From NCBI GenBank assembly GCA_019745075.1, contig JAIETR010000002.1:62001-126000 (forward strand): DNA of 64,000 nucleotides. The letters run 5' to 3'. Made by a program: the position numbers and the translations under genes. This document shows, in pieces, positions 1-8,732 of this stretch. The notes under the pieces were generated by a model. It saw only the letters and a list, made by a program, of their open reading frames with translations. It was not told the origin of the DNA and did no database searches. Each line of letters begins with the position of its first letter. The stretch's first letter is position 1. This stretch comes from Qipengyuania sp. Lineage in GTDB: Bacteria; Pseudomonadota; Alphaproteobacteria; Sphingomonadales; Sphingomonadaceae.

Positions 1-212
1 TCGGCAGCGCTGGTCCGCGCCTGCTCGGCCACTTGCTCGGCCCGGGCACGCGCTCTGGCCGCAAGCGCGTCGGCTTCGCCGGCCTGTTCGGCGGCCCGCG
101 CGCGGATCGCCTCGAGGTCGAGGTCTTGCTCGGCGGTCTGGGCCGCGGCGCCGGCGAAGGCGGCAGCGCCCGCGAGCGCGGCGATGGCGAGGAGATGGGG
201 GAGCGTCTTCAT
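1..212 (-). CDS. trbC: TrbC, F-type conjugation periplasmic protein (N-terminal part)
   Basis: This gene starts at 212 and runs off the left edge of the window, so only about 70 codons are visible. They encode a signal peptide (MKTLPHLLAIAALAGAAAFA, cleaved near AQT) followed by a charged, Ala/Glu/Arg-rich helical stretch. TrbC of F-type systems is a periplasmic pilus-assembly protein that works with TraW. Its ATG overlaps the traU stop codon (ATGA at 209-212), and it follows traW and traU as in F, which is the main reason for the name. The diagnostic C-terminal domain is outside the window, so the call rests on position and signal peptide. Confidence 0.7.
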   Translation of the reverse strand, partial: MKTLPHLLAIAALAGAAAFAGAAAQTAEQDLDLEAIRARAAEQAGEADALAARARARAEQVAEQARTSAA

Positions 213-1237
213 AGCGCGCAGCAGTTCCGTTTGCGCCAGACCAGATAGCCCATGTCCTCGCCGATGGCGGGATAGACCTGGCCTGCCGACATGAAGGTGG
301 TGGAGGCGCCGATGGGCGCGCAGGCGTAGCGTCCCTTCGTCTGCGGATTGGGGTTGGTGGCCTGGAAGCGGTATTGCTGCTTGCGCATCACCGGCATCAG
401 ATACTTGCCGCACAGCCCCCTGCTGCCCATCGTGCCCCAGGCGACGAGCTCGCGATGGAGCTTGTAGGAGAAGCGGGCGAGCGCGAGGCGTGAGGCCTGG
501 ACATGGCCGATCGTCGCCGAGACGTTTCCGTTCAGCGGATACATCGTTCCCTGGCAGCCGGCGCACCAGAACAGCTCGTCCGTCGGCAGCTTCGCCGTCG
601 CGGCTACGCAATCGGCGGCGCAGGCAGCGAGCGCGAGCGGATTGGCGAACAGCACCGCCTCCGGATTGATGATCGCGGTGAGCTCGCTGTCCTGCCAGAG
701 CGGATCGATCTCGGTGATGTAGAGGATGTCGACCGAGCCGGATTCGAGGCACAGGAAGTCGGCGACGAGCTCCATCCAGTAGATCAGCGGATAGGCGTAC
801 CAGTGGACGTGCCACTGCGAATTGTACTGCGTCGCACCGCCGACGGCGGATGGCCCGGCCATCGTCTTGAAACCGATGTCGAAGCCGGGGTCGAGCTTCA
901 TCCCGCCGAGATTGACGAAGCACCACGGCTTCATGCTCACATCGGCAAGCCGCACCGGCTCCCAGAACCCCATCGCGATGCCGGGCCTCAGGCCGCACAG
1001 GCACACCGGCGAGTCTGGGTTGTCGGTGTCGGGCCGGCTCGACGGCCAGATCTTCAGGGCCCCGACCGAGATCGGGAACAGGCACGACCAGCAGATGTCG
1101 GTGATCGGGTTGACGAACTTGCCGGTGCAGCGCCCGGGTCCGGCCGCGGCCTGGGCTGGCGTGCTCGCCGCCACGCTCAGGCTGACGAGGAGCATCGTCC
1201 CGCAAATCCATGATAGCAGGTGCTTTCTCTTGCTCAT
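209..1237 (-). CDS. traU: TraU, conjugative DNA transfer/pilus assembly protein
   Basis: This is a 342-residue exported protein with a signal peptide ending near TPAQAAA. The mature part is Cys-rich, for example GRCTGKFVNPITDICWSCLF near the start, then CLCGLRPGI, CAADC and CAGCQG. TraU of the F plasmid is a periplasmic, disulfide-rich protein needed for DNA transfer, and length and Cys pattern match that family. The ATG at 1237 overlaps the traW stop (ATGA), so the two are translationally coupled. A longer reading frame runs upstream to 1939, but that part is antisense-like shadow over traW and lacks a signal peptide. The many cysteines fit the presence of a DsbC-like isomerase in the same operon. 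Confidence 0.93.
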   Translation of the reverse strand: MSKRKHLLSWICGTMLLVSLSVAASTPAQAAAGPGRCTGKFVNPITDICWSCLFPISVGALKIWPSSRPDTDNPDSPVCLCGLRPGIAMGFWEPVRLADVSMKPWCFVNLGGMKLDPGFDIGFKTMAGPSAVGGATQYNSQWHVHWYAYPLIYWMELVADFLCLESGSVDILYITEIDPLWQDSELTAIINPEAVLFANPLALAACAADCVAATAKLPTDELFWCAGCQGTMYPLNGNVSATIGHVQASRLALARFSYKLHRELVAWGTMGSRGLCGKYLMPVMRKQQYRFQATNPNPQTKGRYACAPIGASTTFMSAGQVYPAIGEDMGYLVWRKRNCCAL

Positions 1238-1881
1238 GATGGTGCGCGCTCCTTGCGCTCGATCGCCTGTTCGGTGACGACGAGGACGCGGCCCTGCTGC
1301 TCGACGGTCGCGGGGACAGCGCGGATGCCGAAGTGTTTCACAAGGCTGCCGCCCTGGTCGAAATAGAAGCGTCGCTGGCGGGTCTTCATCAGCTCGAGGG
1401 GCGCGCCGCGCACGAGGATCAGCTTGGCACGGGTTGGGCCGAAGCGGCGCGCCGCCCAGGCAAGCTGCGCCGGATCGTCTCCGTCGAGGAAGACGAGCGG
1501 CACCCGCAGCGGGACAGTGTCGAGCGGATTGACGCGCGTCCCCGCGGCAATGATGACCCGGCCCTTGTCGTCGGCAATGTTGCGCTCGACCGTAATGGTC
1601 GGATCGAAGCGCCAGCTGCGCGTCGCCGAGGCGGAACCAACACCGGACACGGGCTCCGGCCGGTTGACCCGCGTGATGGTGCGGCGCTTCAGCTCCTCGT
1701 TGAGCCGCGCCGTCTCGCCGGTTTTCTCCAGATGGGTCAGGCGGGCGCGGATCTGCGCGAGGATGTCGGGCTCGACGATCGGCCAGACAGCGCCCTGCTG
1801 ACCGTAATCGCGGGCGAACGCCGGCGCTGCCGCGCCCAGGCAGGCGACAAGGAGCGCGATCATTGCGGGCAAGAGCTTCAC
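1234..1881 (-). CDS. traW: TraW, pilus assembly protein
   Basis: A 215-residue exported protein. The start is GTG at 1881, overlapping the traF stop (GTGA), and it gives a clean signal peptide ending PAFARDYG. The mature protein has the TraW layout: an N-terminal helix (IVEPDILAQIRARL), a charged stretch with RVNRPEPV, then a thioredoxin-like C-terminal half ending FYFDQGGSLVKHFGIRAVPA. In F, TraW acts in the periplasm with TrbC in pilus assembly. Gene order traF-traW-traU-trbC supports the call. Confidence 0.9.
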   Translation of the reverse strand: MKLLPAMIALLVACLGAAAPAFARDYGQQGAVWPIVEPDILAQIRARLTHLEKTGETARLNEELKRRTITRVNRPEPVSGVGSASATRSWRFDPTITVERNIADDKGRVIIAAGTRVNPLDTVPLRVPLVFLDGDDPAQLAWAARRFGPTRAKLILVRGAPLELMKTRQRRFYFDQGGSLVKHFGIRAVPATVEQQGRVLVVTEQAIERKERAPS

Positions 1882-2402
1882 AGGATCGGCCTCCCCACGC
1901 CAAGGATACGGGGAGCGCAGATCCATCCGATCGCCGCATAGCGGCTGTCGAAGCCGTCCTTGTGCGCGGTGGTGACGAAGTAGCAGCCGGCCGGAACCTG
2001 GCCGGTCGGGCCGAGCGCCAACGGCTCGCCGAGGCGGCTCGTGAGCTTCGCTTTCGCGACCAGGCGACCGTTGACGAAGAAGGCGCGATTCTTCTCGGTG
2101 ACGAGATCGCCGGGCAGGGCGCTCACCCGCTTGCCAAACGGCCTGGGCTCCTTGCCGAAATGCTTCACCAGCAGGGGCGAGGTGGGCGGATCGAACAGGA
2201 TTATGTCGCTGCGCTTGGGAGCGGCGCCGCGCTCGAGCCAGATCGCCCAATGGGGCAGGCTCGGGCTCGCGTTGATCATCAGCGCGTGCTCGCGCGAGAA
2301 GGCGGCCAGCGTGCTGAGCGCGAGCGCCACTGCGCCGAGGCCGCCCCAGAGCACGAGGCGTCCCCATGCCGAAGAACGAGCGAGGATGTCAGCTGCGCCC
2401 AT
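1878..2402 (-). CDS. traF: TraF, S26-family conjugative signal peptidase
   Basis: A 174-residue inner-membrane protease with one N-terminal membrane segment (LVLWGGLGAVALALSTLAAF, about residues 14-33). The S26 peptidase signature follows: a candidate nucleophile Ser in INASPSLPHW (about residues 41-50) and the general-base Lys in GKRVSALPGD near residue 88. TraF peptidases mature the pilin or other exported transfer proteins. The ATG at 2402 overlaps the end of trbI (stop 2389-2391) by 14 bp. This is the RP4/sphingomonad-type protease TraF, not the thioredoxin-like TraF of plasmid F, although the symbols coincide. Confidence 0.85.
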   Translation of the reverse strand: MGAADILARSSAWGRLVLWGGLGAVALALSTLAAFSREHALMINASPSLPHWAIWLERGAAPKRSDIILFDPPTSPLLVKHFGKEPRPFGKRVSALPGDLVTEKNRAFFVNGRLVAKAKLTSRLGEPLALGPTGQVPAGCYFVTTAHKDGFDSRYAAIGWICAPRILGVGRPIL

Positions 2403-2796
2403 CGGGAACGGCTCCCATGCGGCGCACGACGTCGGCGCGCACAGTCTCGGTGAGGTCGGGTGCGCTGCCGGCCACCACCGCCTCGGCGACAAGGACCGTC
2501 CGGCCCTCGCGCCCCAATTGCTCGACCGAGTCCTCGACGGCCTTGAGATAGACCTGGACGCGCTCGCGGGTTTCTTCGGGCGACCGTCCGGCCCGCGCCT
2601 CGGCCTCGATGAAGTCGCCCATGATGCGGCTCAGCTGGACCGTGACGACCTCGCGCTTTTCGAGCGCGAGAAGCTTGTCGGTCGCCCAGACGCCCCAGAG
2701 CGTGGAGGCGATCATGCTCAGGCCGAGCGCGATTGCGGTGAGATTGATGCTGAATCGGCGCGCCGACAGGGCTGATGTTGCCAATATGTTCTTCAC
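2389..2796 (-). CDS. trbI: TrbI-like inner-membrane conjugation protein
   Basis: A 135-residue protein with a GTG start at 2796 overlapping the upstream stop (GTGA). It has one membrane segment (about residues 18-38) and a charged, helical periplasmic part with LALEKREVVTVQLSRIMGDF. Size, topology and position upstream of traW match F-type TrbI, which influences pilus extension and retraction. The identification depends on context as much as on sequence, because TrbI proteins are poorly conserved. Confidence 0.7.
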   Translation of the reverse strand: MKNILATSALSARRFSINLTAIALGLSMIASTLWGVWATDKLLALEKREVVTVQLSRIMGDFIEAEARAGRSPEETRERVQVYLKAVEDSVEQLGREGRTVLVAEAVVAGSAPDLTETVRADVVRRMGAVPDGRS

Positions 2797-3203
2797 AGCT
2801 TTTCCTCCCGGAGACCTTCGGCGACCTCGCACAGGAAGCGCGGCATCCGCAGGCAGGCGACCAGCGTTGCAAGACCGATGAGGCCGAACTTCAGGTCGTT
2901 GACGAAGCCGACCTGGCGTGTCGGATCGGCGCCGATGAAGCGCTCGGCGAAATTGGCGATCTGCGCGAAGAACAGCTCCACGTTGCCGCCCGAGACCATC
3001 AGGAAGAACAGGAGCGGCAGCCCGAGTGTCATGAGATAAGTCGAGGCGAGGAAACCGCCCGCCTTGACGAGAATGTAGCAGGTGTCGGCAAGGTGGCCGC
3101 GCCAAGTCTTGTCGGGCGGGGGTGGATCGAAGCCGTCGTCCCCGCCCGATAAGAGCGCGCGCTCCTGCGCCTGATCGAAGGGGCCGACAAGATGAAGTGG
3201 CAT
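2793..3203 (-). CDS. small membrane protein of the tra operon, unknown function
   Basis: A 136-residue protein between traC and trbI. It has two predicted membrane segments, one around VKAGGFLASTYLMTLGLPLL and one around FGLIGLATLVACLRM, with an Asp/Pro-rich cytoplasmic N-terminus (DDGFDPPPPDKTWR). The gene lies 30 bp downstream of traC and overlaps trbI by 4 bp, so it is part of the transfer operon. I do not recognise a named family. A role in assembly of the transfer channel is inferred only from position. Confidence 0.65.
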   Translation of the reverse strand: MPLHLVGPFDQAQERALLSGGDDGFDPPPPDKTWRGHLADTCYILVKAGGFLASTYLMTLGLPLLFFLMVSGGNVELFFAQIANFAERFIGADPTRQVGFVNDLKFGLIGLATLVACLRMPRFLCEVAEGLREEKL

Positions 3204-3233
3204 GGTATCGTGGTCCTTGATTGGAGGGTGGAT

Positions 3234-5783
3234 TCAGGTGCGGCCCGCGAAAGCGATCCGCTCGATCGCATCGGCGAGCTGGTGGCCGCGGGCGATCTCG
3301 GCATCGATCGCAGCGAAAGTCTGGGGTGAACTCGAGAACAAAGTCGCTGAATAGTCGTCGAGCACGAGCCGGCCGATCGCCTCGGTTTCCGGTCCCTTGA
3401 TGAAGACCTCGGAATAGTCGCTGCCCGACCGCTTCAGGCTGCGGATCAGCGTCTCGGTGCGGTCGTCCATGTCGAGCCGCTTGGAGGCTTTGAAATCGGC
3501 GATCGTCTCGGGCTTCTGCTGGAGGATCAGCATCCAGTCGCTGTTCTCGAGCGCCGCCGTCGCCCCGTCGGACTTGTAATAGTCGTTGAGCGACTGGGTC
3601 GCGGTCGCCAGCGCGCCGCCATATTTGCGGCAGGTGCGGGCATAGGTCTCGACGAACTCGCCCATCGAGCCGCCCTTGAGCATCGACCAGGCCTCGTCGA
3701 TCAGCAGCAGCTTGCGGACCTGGCGGGGCGAACGCGTCATCGCCTGGCTGGTCATGAACATGATTGCAGAAAGGACGACCGCCCTCAGCTCCTCGCGGCT
3801 CGCAAGGTCGGACATCTCGAAGACGGTGAAATCGGCATCAAGGTCGAGGCTTGCCTGGCCCTCGAAGAAGGCGCCGTAGGTGCCGCCGGCCATGTAGGGA
3901 GCAAGCGCGGTCGCAAGGTCGGTTGCGGCCTCGTTCGCGAGACTCGCGAGAGCCTCTCCCACGCCGGTGATGGTCGCCGCCACGCCATGCTCGCTCCAGA
4001 CGGCATTGACCGCCCGGTCGATCAGTCCGCGCTCGGTGTCGGAGAGCTTCGCGCTGTGGCGCGCCATCTGGCCGACGATCGCCTTGACCATGGCAAAGCA
4101 GTCCAGGCGGTAGTCTTCGTCCTCTGCCGCGCGCCCCGCGTCGATCATCGAGAAGGGATTGAGGCAGAAGCCTGCCTTCATCGTGAACTCGACAAAGCGG
4201 CCGCCCTGCAATTTGACCGAATGCTCAAAGCTACGCCCGTCGTCGATGACTACGACCTGCGCGCCGGCGCCGCGCAGTGCCGCGCACATCTCCTGCAGGA
4301 GCACCGACTTGCCCGAGCCCGACTTGCCGCAGATCGCTACATTGTGATTGCCGGCGTCGTTCTCGAACGGCGACCAAAAGAAAGGCTGGCCGCGGCGGCC
4401 GACGAACAGCAGGTGCGGGTGCGCGCTCCCCAGATATTCGCCCTGCATCGGCGCGATGTTGGCGGCGGTCGTCGAGAGCACCGTCTTGAACCGCTTCAGG
4501 CGCTCCATGTCGGCGCCGAGCCCGTCGGCGAGCGTCAGCGGCATGGCCGCGAGCAGTCCCTGCACCTGGAGATAACGCTCGTCGGCAAGATCCCAGCCCG
4601 CCGCCTTGTAGATCGACTTTATCGCCCGCTCGTGCCGGTCGCCGGCGCCAAGCGGGGAATAGGCCGTGATCCCATAGAAGACGCGGACGAGCCGGCGGCC
4701 TTCCTGGAGCTCGGCCTGGACGTGCTGCCATTCGGCCGCCTGCTCGCCGATGCGCGGCAGGAAGCGGGCGCTCTTCGTGCCCGCAAGGCTCGTCGTCCGC
4801 ATGAACTTGAAGCCGGCCTTGGCGCTGGCCGCTTCCTGATCCGGGTAGACGAGGCAGAGCATCGTCGCGGCCGGGCAGGGAAAGCGCAGCTTGTCGGTGA
4901 ACAGATCGCCGATGAGCCGTGCGCATTCCCACGGCGCCCAGCGCTGCGGCATGTTACGGACGGAAAAATGCCGCACGTCGAAGGCGTCGGGATAGACGAT
5001 GCCGATCTCGGGCACGCCGTCATTTGTCCTGCCCGTCGGGCGGAAACGCTCGGTGCGCAGGTGCATCCGGTCTTCGTGGACGACGAGCTCGATGTCGTGA
5101 CGGATCGCCTGGGCCGCGATCGGGTCGTTGGCGTTGTAGGGAACCGCGTCGTCCTGCGGCGCTGTGGTCGGCGAGGTGAGGTCGTCGAGGATGGCGATGA
5201 GTTGCTGCGGCCCCACCTCCGCGACGCCGAGGTTCAGGGATTTCAGCATGGCGATGAGCCCGTCGCGGGTCTGCTTGAGCTCCTCGTTGCTCACCGTCTT
5301 CGCTGCGGGAACGCCGACCGAGACGATCACCTGGTGGTGCCGCGCATGGAATGGCGCGTCCGCCGAGCCCGATTCCCAGACGAGGCCATAGAGCCGCTTG
5401 GCCCGGTGGCGGGCGATGGCCTCATAGACCCCGCCCTGGACGTAGCGCGGGGCAAACCAGGGCGCGACGATCCGGCTGATGCGCGGGGAGGCGAGATGCA
5501 GCACCTGGAGGCAGGCGCCGGGCGGCAGGCCCTCGGAGAAGAATGCCCCGAGGATCTCACCGGTGCGCTCGTCCGCGCCGATCAGCGGGGTCACCGAGAG
5601 GATGAACCCCTTCGAGCGCGCGTTGAAATAGAGCCGGCTTGCCGGATCGTAGACTCGGTAGGGCAGCCAGTCCGACAGCATGTCGAGCATCAGCGGAGGC
5701 CGCCGCTTCTCGGCGTGCTCGGCATCGCCGAGAAGCCCGCGAAGCACTCGGTCCAGAATCGTGTTCAGCCGCTCGGCCATCAC
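3234..5783 (-). CDS. traC: TraC, VirB4-family conjugation ATPase
   Basis: An 849-residue cytoplasmic ATPase that powers assembly of the F-type pilus and channel. The Walker A motif GKSGSGKS is at about residues 485-492 and the Walker B segment LLLIDEAW at about 690-697. The N-terminal half has the VirB4-like region (SDWLPYRVYDPASRLYFN near residue 37). Length is normal for TraC. Two starts are possible, GTG at 5783 overlapping the traV stop (GTGATGG) or the next codon, ATG at 5780. It is the largest gene of the operon and appears intact. Confidence 0.96.
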   Translation of the reverse strand: MMAERLNTILDRVLRGLLGDAEHAEKRRPPLMLDMLSDWLPYRVYDPASRLYFNARSKGFILSVTPLIGADERTGEILGAFFSEGLPPGACLQVLHLASPRISRIVAPWFAPRYVQGGVYEAIARHRAKRLYGLVWESGSADAPFHARHHQVIVSVGVPAAKTVSNEELKQTRDGLIAMLKSLNLGVAEVGPQQLIAILDDLTSPTTAPQDDAVPYNANDPIAAQAIRHDIELVVHEDRMHLRTERFRPTGRTNDGVPEIGIVYPDAFDVRHFSVRNMPQRWAPWECARLIGDLFTDKLRFPCPAATMLCLVYPDQEAASAKAGFKFMRTTSLAGTKSARFLPRIGEQAAEWQHVQAELQEGRRLVRVFYGITAYSPLGAGDRHERAIKSIYKAAGWDLADERYLQVQGLLAAMPLTLADGLGADMERLKRFKTVLSTTAANIAPMQGEYLGSAHPHLLFVGRRGQPFFWSPFENDAGNHNVAICGKSGSGKSVLLQEMCAALRGAGAQVVVIDDGRSFEHSVKLQGGRFVEFTMKAGFCLNPFSMIDAGRAAEDEDYRLDCFAMVKAIVGQMARHSAKLSDTERGLIDRAVNAVWSEHGVAATITGVGEALASLANEAATDLATALAPYMAGGTYGAFFEGQASLDLDADFTVFEMSDLASREELRAVVLSAIMFMTSQAMTRSPRQVRKLLLIDEAWSMLKGGSMGEFVETYARTCRKYGGALATATQSLNDYYKSDGATAALENSDWMLILQQKPETIADFKASKRLDMDDRTETLIRSLKRSGSDYSEVFIKGPETEAIGRLVLDDYSATLFSSSPQTFAAIDAEIARGHQLADAIERIAFAGRT

Positions 5784-6538
5784 TTGGGCTCCTTGTCGGG
5801 TGCCGCGGGCGTGTAGGTCTTGCCGGTCACCGCCTTGGCGGCCTCGATCGCCTCGATGCTTGGGAACGTGAGCGGCTTTTCGCCGCCGCCAGGCCGAGGG
5901 GTCCGATCATGCAGGGGAGGGGACATGTCGAACCCCTCGACCGCCGGTGCCTTGGCACCGGCGACGGCCTCGCGCGCCGTGGAGGGGAGGACCAGCGGCG
6001 AGGCAACGGGGGAATCCTGGACGGGAGGGACAGCAAGCGAGAAAGGGGAAGTCAGGTCGGCGGCATCGCTCTCGTCGCTGGCCTTTTGCGCGGCCGGGTC
6101 TGAGGCGGCCTGGACGGCCTTGAGCTGCCGGCTGAGCTGGCGCAGCAGCGGCGGCGCCGCCCCTTCGCCGGGCTTGCGGCGCAGTTCCGCGGCCCAGCGG
6201 GGATTCTCGACCACCGCCCAGGCGACAGCTTCGTCATGAAGCGTTCCGGCTTCATCGACATGCGCCGGGAACACGATCCGGAGCGTGCGCTCTAAGGTTC
6301 GGCCCGTATCGCCGGCAGCAACTCCGGCCCGGACCCGCGCAAGTTCGTGGGAGGAGCCATTGCGCTCCAGCTCGGAGGTCGCGTGGGCGTCGATCACATG
6401 GCTGGGAGCGCAGTCGCCCTTGGGCGCGCGACAGCTGAAGTCGCCCTGGACATTGGTGCCGAACGTGGTGCAGCCGGTTAGCACTGCCGCGAGTCCGGCG
6501 CTGACGATGAGGCGCTTGGAAGGGGACATAGAGGTCAT
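5780..6538 (-). CDS. traV: TraV, outer-membrane lipoprotein of the transfer channel
   Basis: A 252-residue lipoprotein. The signal sequence ends in a lipobox, AVLTGC, so Cys near residue 22 would be lipidated. Conserved cysteines follow (DFSCRAPKGDCAP), as in F-type TraV. TraV anchors the TraK-TraB core complex to the outer membrane. The C-terminal half is long, low-complexity and Pro/Ala-rich, which makes the protein larger than TraV of F (about 171 aa). The ATG at 6538 overlaps the stop of the DsbC-like gene (ATGA). Confidence 0.85.
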   Translation of the reverse strand: MTSMSPSKRLIVSAGLAAVLTGCTTFGTNVQGDFSCRAPKGDCAPSHVIDAHATSELERNGSSHELARVRAGVAAGDTGRTLERTLRIVFPAHVDEAGTLHDEAVAWAVVENPRWAAELRRKPGEGAAPPLLRQLSRQLKAVQAASDPAAQKASDESDAADLTSPFSLAVPPVQDSPVASPLVLPSTAREAVAGAKAPAVEGFDMSPPLHDRTPRPGGGEKPLTFPSIEAIEAAKAVTGKTYTPAAPDKEPK

Positions 6539-7401
6539 CCTTTGCTGGTCTGGCGGGGAGCGGCCGCGAGGAACTCGCGGAGGGCGGCGGCAGGCCGATA
6601 GCCTTCGAGCACAGCGCCGTCGGACGGCCGCACGATGACCGGCGTGCCGCCGAAGCCGTGCGCTTTCGCAAAGGCCTCGTTGGCGTCGAGGCCGGTCGTG
6701 TCGCAGGGCTTGGGATTGGCGAGCGCCAGGCCCGAATAGGCCATGCGCAGCGACATCTCCGGACGGGATGCACAGAGTACTCGCTCGGCCAGCTGGCGGC
6801 TTTCCGCACCAAAGATCGAGATCGGCCGTTCCTCGACGCGTGCGCCGATCGCCTTCAATTCGCCTTCGAGCTTCTTGCAGTAACTGCAGTTGAAGTCGGA
6901 GAAGACGACCACCTTTGGCCCTTCGGCCGGACCCCAGGTGATGGCCCCGTTTGCCGGGAGACCGGCGAGCGAAACCCGCGCCGGGACGCTCGGGCGCTGC
7001 TGGGGCGGCTCGTCCTCTCCTGGCTGGCGCCGGGCGGCGCCGGCGGTGAGCAGGTCCGGGTTCAGAGCAAGCAGCCGCGCGGCCGTCAGATCCTGGCGGG
7101 CCTCCATGTCGTAGACACGGCCGATCACGAGATACTTGGCTGCCCGGTCGACGTAGAACAGGGTCGACTTCGAAGCGACTTCGCACAGGCCGCCGAGCCC
7201 CGAGCAGTCGATCGCGTCGATCGGCGTCTTCGGAAGCCTGAGCTTGAGCGCCGCCCGCACCTTGGCGCTATCGGGAGCGGTCGTCGGCGCGGCGAGGCTT
7301 GCGACGCCCCAGCCGGTGGCGGCGGACAGGGCGATGACGGCGGCGAGCCCTGCCGCGGGCCGCAGCCAGCGACGCGCTGGAGAATTAGGTGCTCCGATCA
7401 C
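6535..7401 (-). CDS. dsbC: DsbC-family periplasmic disulfide isomerase of the tra operon
   Basis: A 288-residue protein with an N-terminal membrane or signal segment (about residues 13-38), a DsbC-like dimerisation region (AALKLRLPKTPIDAIDC), and a C-terminal thioredoxin fold with the active site CSYC in FSDFNCSYCKK (about residues 169-174). A cis-Pro loop GGTPVIV is present. Such isomerases in F-type operons (as in R27/SXT-like and sphingomonad elements) help fold Cys-rich transfer proteins; TraU in this operon is a likely client. It overlaps traB (ATGA) and traV (ATGA). Confidence 0.88.
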   Translation of the reverse strand: MIGAPNSPARRWLRPAAGLAAVIALSAATGWGVASLAAPTTAPDSAKVRAALKLRLPKTPIDAIDCSGLGGLCEVASKSTLFYVDRAAKYLVIGRVYDMEARQDLTAARLLALNPDLLTAGAARRQPGEDEPPQQRPSVPARVSLAGLPANGAITWGPAEGPKVVVFSDFNCSYCKKLEGELKAIGARVEERPISIFGAESRQLAERVLCASRPEMSLRMAYSGLALANPKPCDTTGLDANEAFAKAHGFGGTPVIVRPSDGAVLEGYRPAAALREFLAAAPRQTSKG

Positions 7402-8732
7402 TGGGAATTCCTCACGTAGACGCCGTCGAGGAACACGATCTCAACATCGATGCCGGTCGGCATCTCGACGACAGGTTGGTACTGTTCGGCGCGTTCGATC
7501 AGATATTTGCTGACCGTATCGGCCGCGTCCGCGGCGCCCTGGCCGAGCCCTCCGCCGAGAATGTCGCCGGGCGACAGCTTGGAGCGCGTTCCGTCGGCGT
7601 TGGTCGTGACGCCGGAGAAGATGCTGTTGGCATTGGCCGAGAAGCCGCGGCCGAAACCGCCGATGATCCCGGCGAGCAGCGCCTGGCTGACAAGGCTGCC
7701 TTCGCGGCTGACGACGCGGCCGCGCACGCCGGACTTGCCGGCAAAGCTGATGAAGCCCTTGACCTCGCTCACCGCCACGCGCCCGCCGGGCTGATCGCAG
7801 GTCATGCGGGCAAGCTTCACATAGACCTTCTCCGAGGAGAGATCGCCGCGCGCCGCTCCGTTGACCACGCAGCCCTGAATCCGGGTGGTGAGCACCTTCC
7901 CGTTCTGCATGACCGAGCGCGCCGGGCCGGTGATCCTCAGAACCACGGGCAGTGGATCGGTCTGGCTGGCAACGCCGGCCGAGGCATCGACGCCAACGAT
8001 CACCCGCGCCGCCGCATAGGAATTGGGCGGCAGGTAATCGGGGGAGTCCTCGACCACGACCGGCGGGGCGTCAGGGCGGGCCGAGCGGCGGCCGGTCGCG
8101 CCCGCCTTCTCCGAGGTGAAGCTCAACAGCTTCACTTCGCCGGGAGACGGGACCAGGGCGTCACCGCCTGCTGTCGCGCTGCCGGGCTGCGGCGCTGCGG
8201 CTGGACGGCCGCGCGCATCGTAGCCGCCCGCCTGGGGCCCATAGGCCGGCGCGGTCGGAACCGGAGCCGGCGCGGCAGCCTGCGTAGCAAGCCGCGACTT
8301 GAGGTCCGCATTCTCCGCCGAGATCGCATCGATCGCCGCCTGCCCGTCAACCCGCATGGCCTGGTTTTCGGCCTTGAGCGCCGCGAGCTGCGCCTCGACC
8401 TCGCTGCGCGGGACAGCGGATTCCCGGAGCGCCTTCTGCTCGCGCGTTACCGCGTCGAGCCGGTTGCCATAGCTGGCGACGAACTCGCGCTGCGAGAGGT
8501 CGCGGTTGACGAGGCCGGCCGTATCGATGGTTTGCGCAGCTTGCGCGTCGTCCGACGTGCCGTCCTCGTCGCCGCCAAGGATGAACCAACTGCCGCCGAC
8601 GAGCGCGAGAGCGCCGATGCCCCCAAGCAGCAATCTCTGCCGGCGCGCCGTTCGCGCGTTGAGCCCGGACACTTCGGACGGCGAGGCTGGCTCGGCCTGC
8701 AGCGGAGCGGGATTGTCGCTGGTATCAGTCAT
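7398..8732 (-). CDS. traB: TraB, inner-membrane/periplasmic core-complex protein
   Basis: A 444-residue VirB10-like protein. It has a cytoplasmic N-terminus, one membrane span (LLLGGIGALALVGGSWFIL, about residues 31-49), a periplasmic coiled coil around residues 85-150 (EQKALRESAVPRSEVEAQLA), a Pro/Ala-rich linker and a C-terminal beta-barrel domain ending VEIVFLDGVYVRNSQ. TraB bridges inner membrane and outer-membrane TraK/TraV. The start at 8732 overlaps the end of traK by 8 bp; an in-frame extension to 9023 is a shadow of traK. Confidence 0.93.
   Translation of the reverse strand: MTDTSDNPAPLQAEPASPSEVSGLNARTARRQRLLLGGIGALALVGGSWFILGGDEDGTSDDAQAAQTIDTAGLVNRDLSQREFVASYGNRLDAVTREQKALRESAVPRSEVEAQLAALKAENQAMRVDGQAAIDAISAENADLKSRLATQAAAPAPVPTAPAYGPQAGGYDARGRPAAAPQPGSATAGGDALVPSPGEVKLLSFTSEKAGATGRRSARPDAPPVVVEDSPDYLPPNSYAAARVIVGVDASAGVASQTDPLPVVLRITGPARSVMQNGKVLTTRIQGCVVNGAARGDLSSEKVYVKLARMTCDQPGGRVAVSEVKGFISFAGKSGVRGRVVSREGSLVSQALLAGIIGGFGRGFSANANSIFSGVTTNADGTRSKLSPGDILGGGLGQGAADAADTVSKYLIERAEQYQPVVEMPTGIDVEIVFLDGVYVRNSQ

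Noticed and set aside
3987-5816. 609-codon open frame on the plus strand
   Set aside because: It is fully antisense to traC, which has clear ATPase motifs. The translation is rich in Arg, Ala, Asp and His without any domain, typical of a GC-rich shadow frame.
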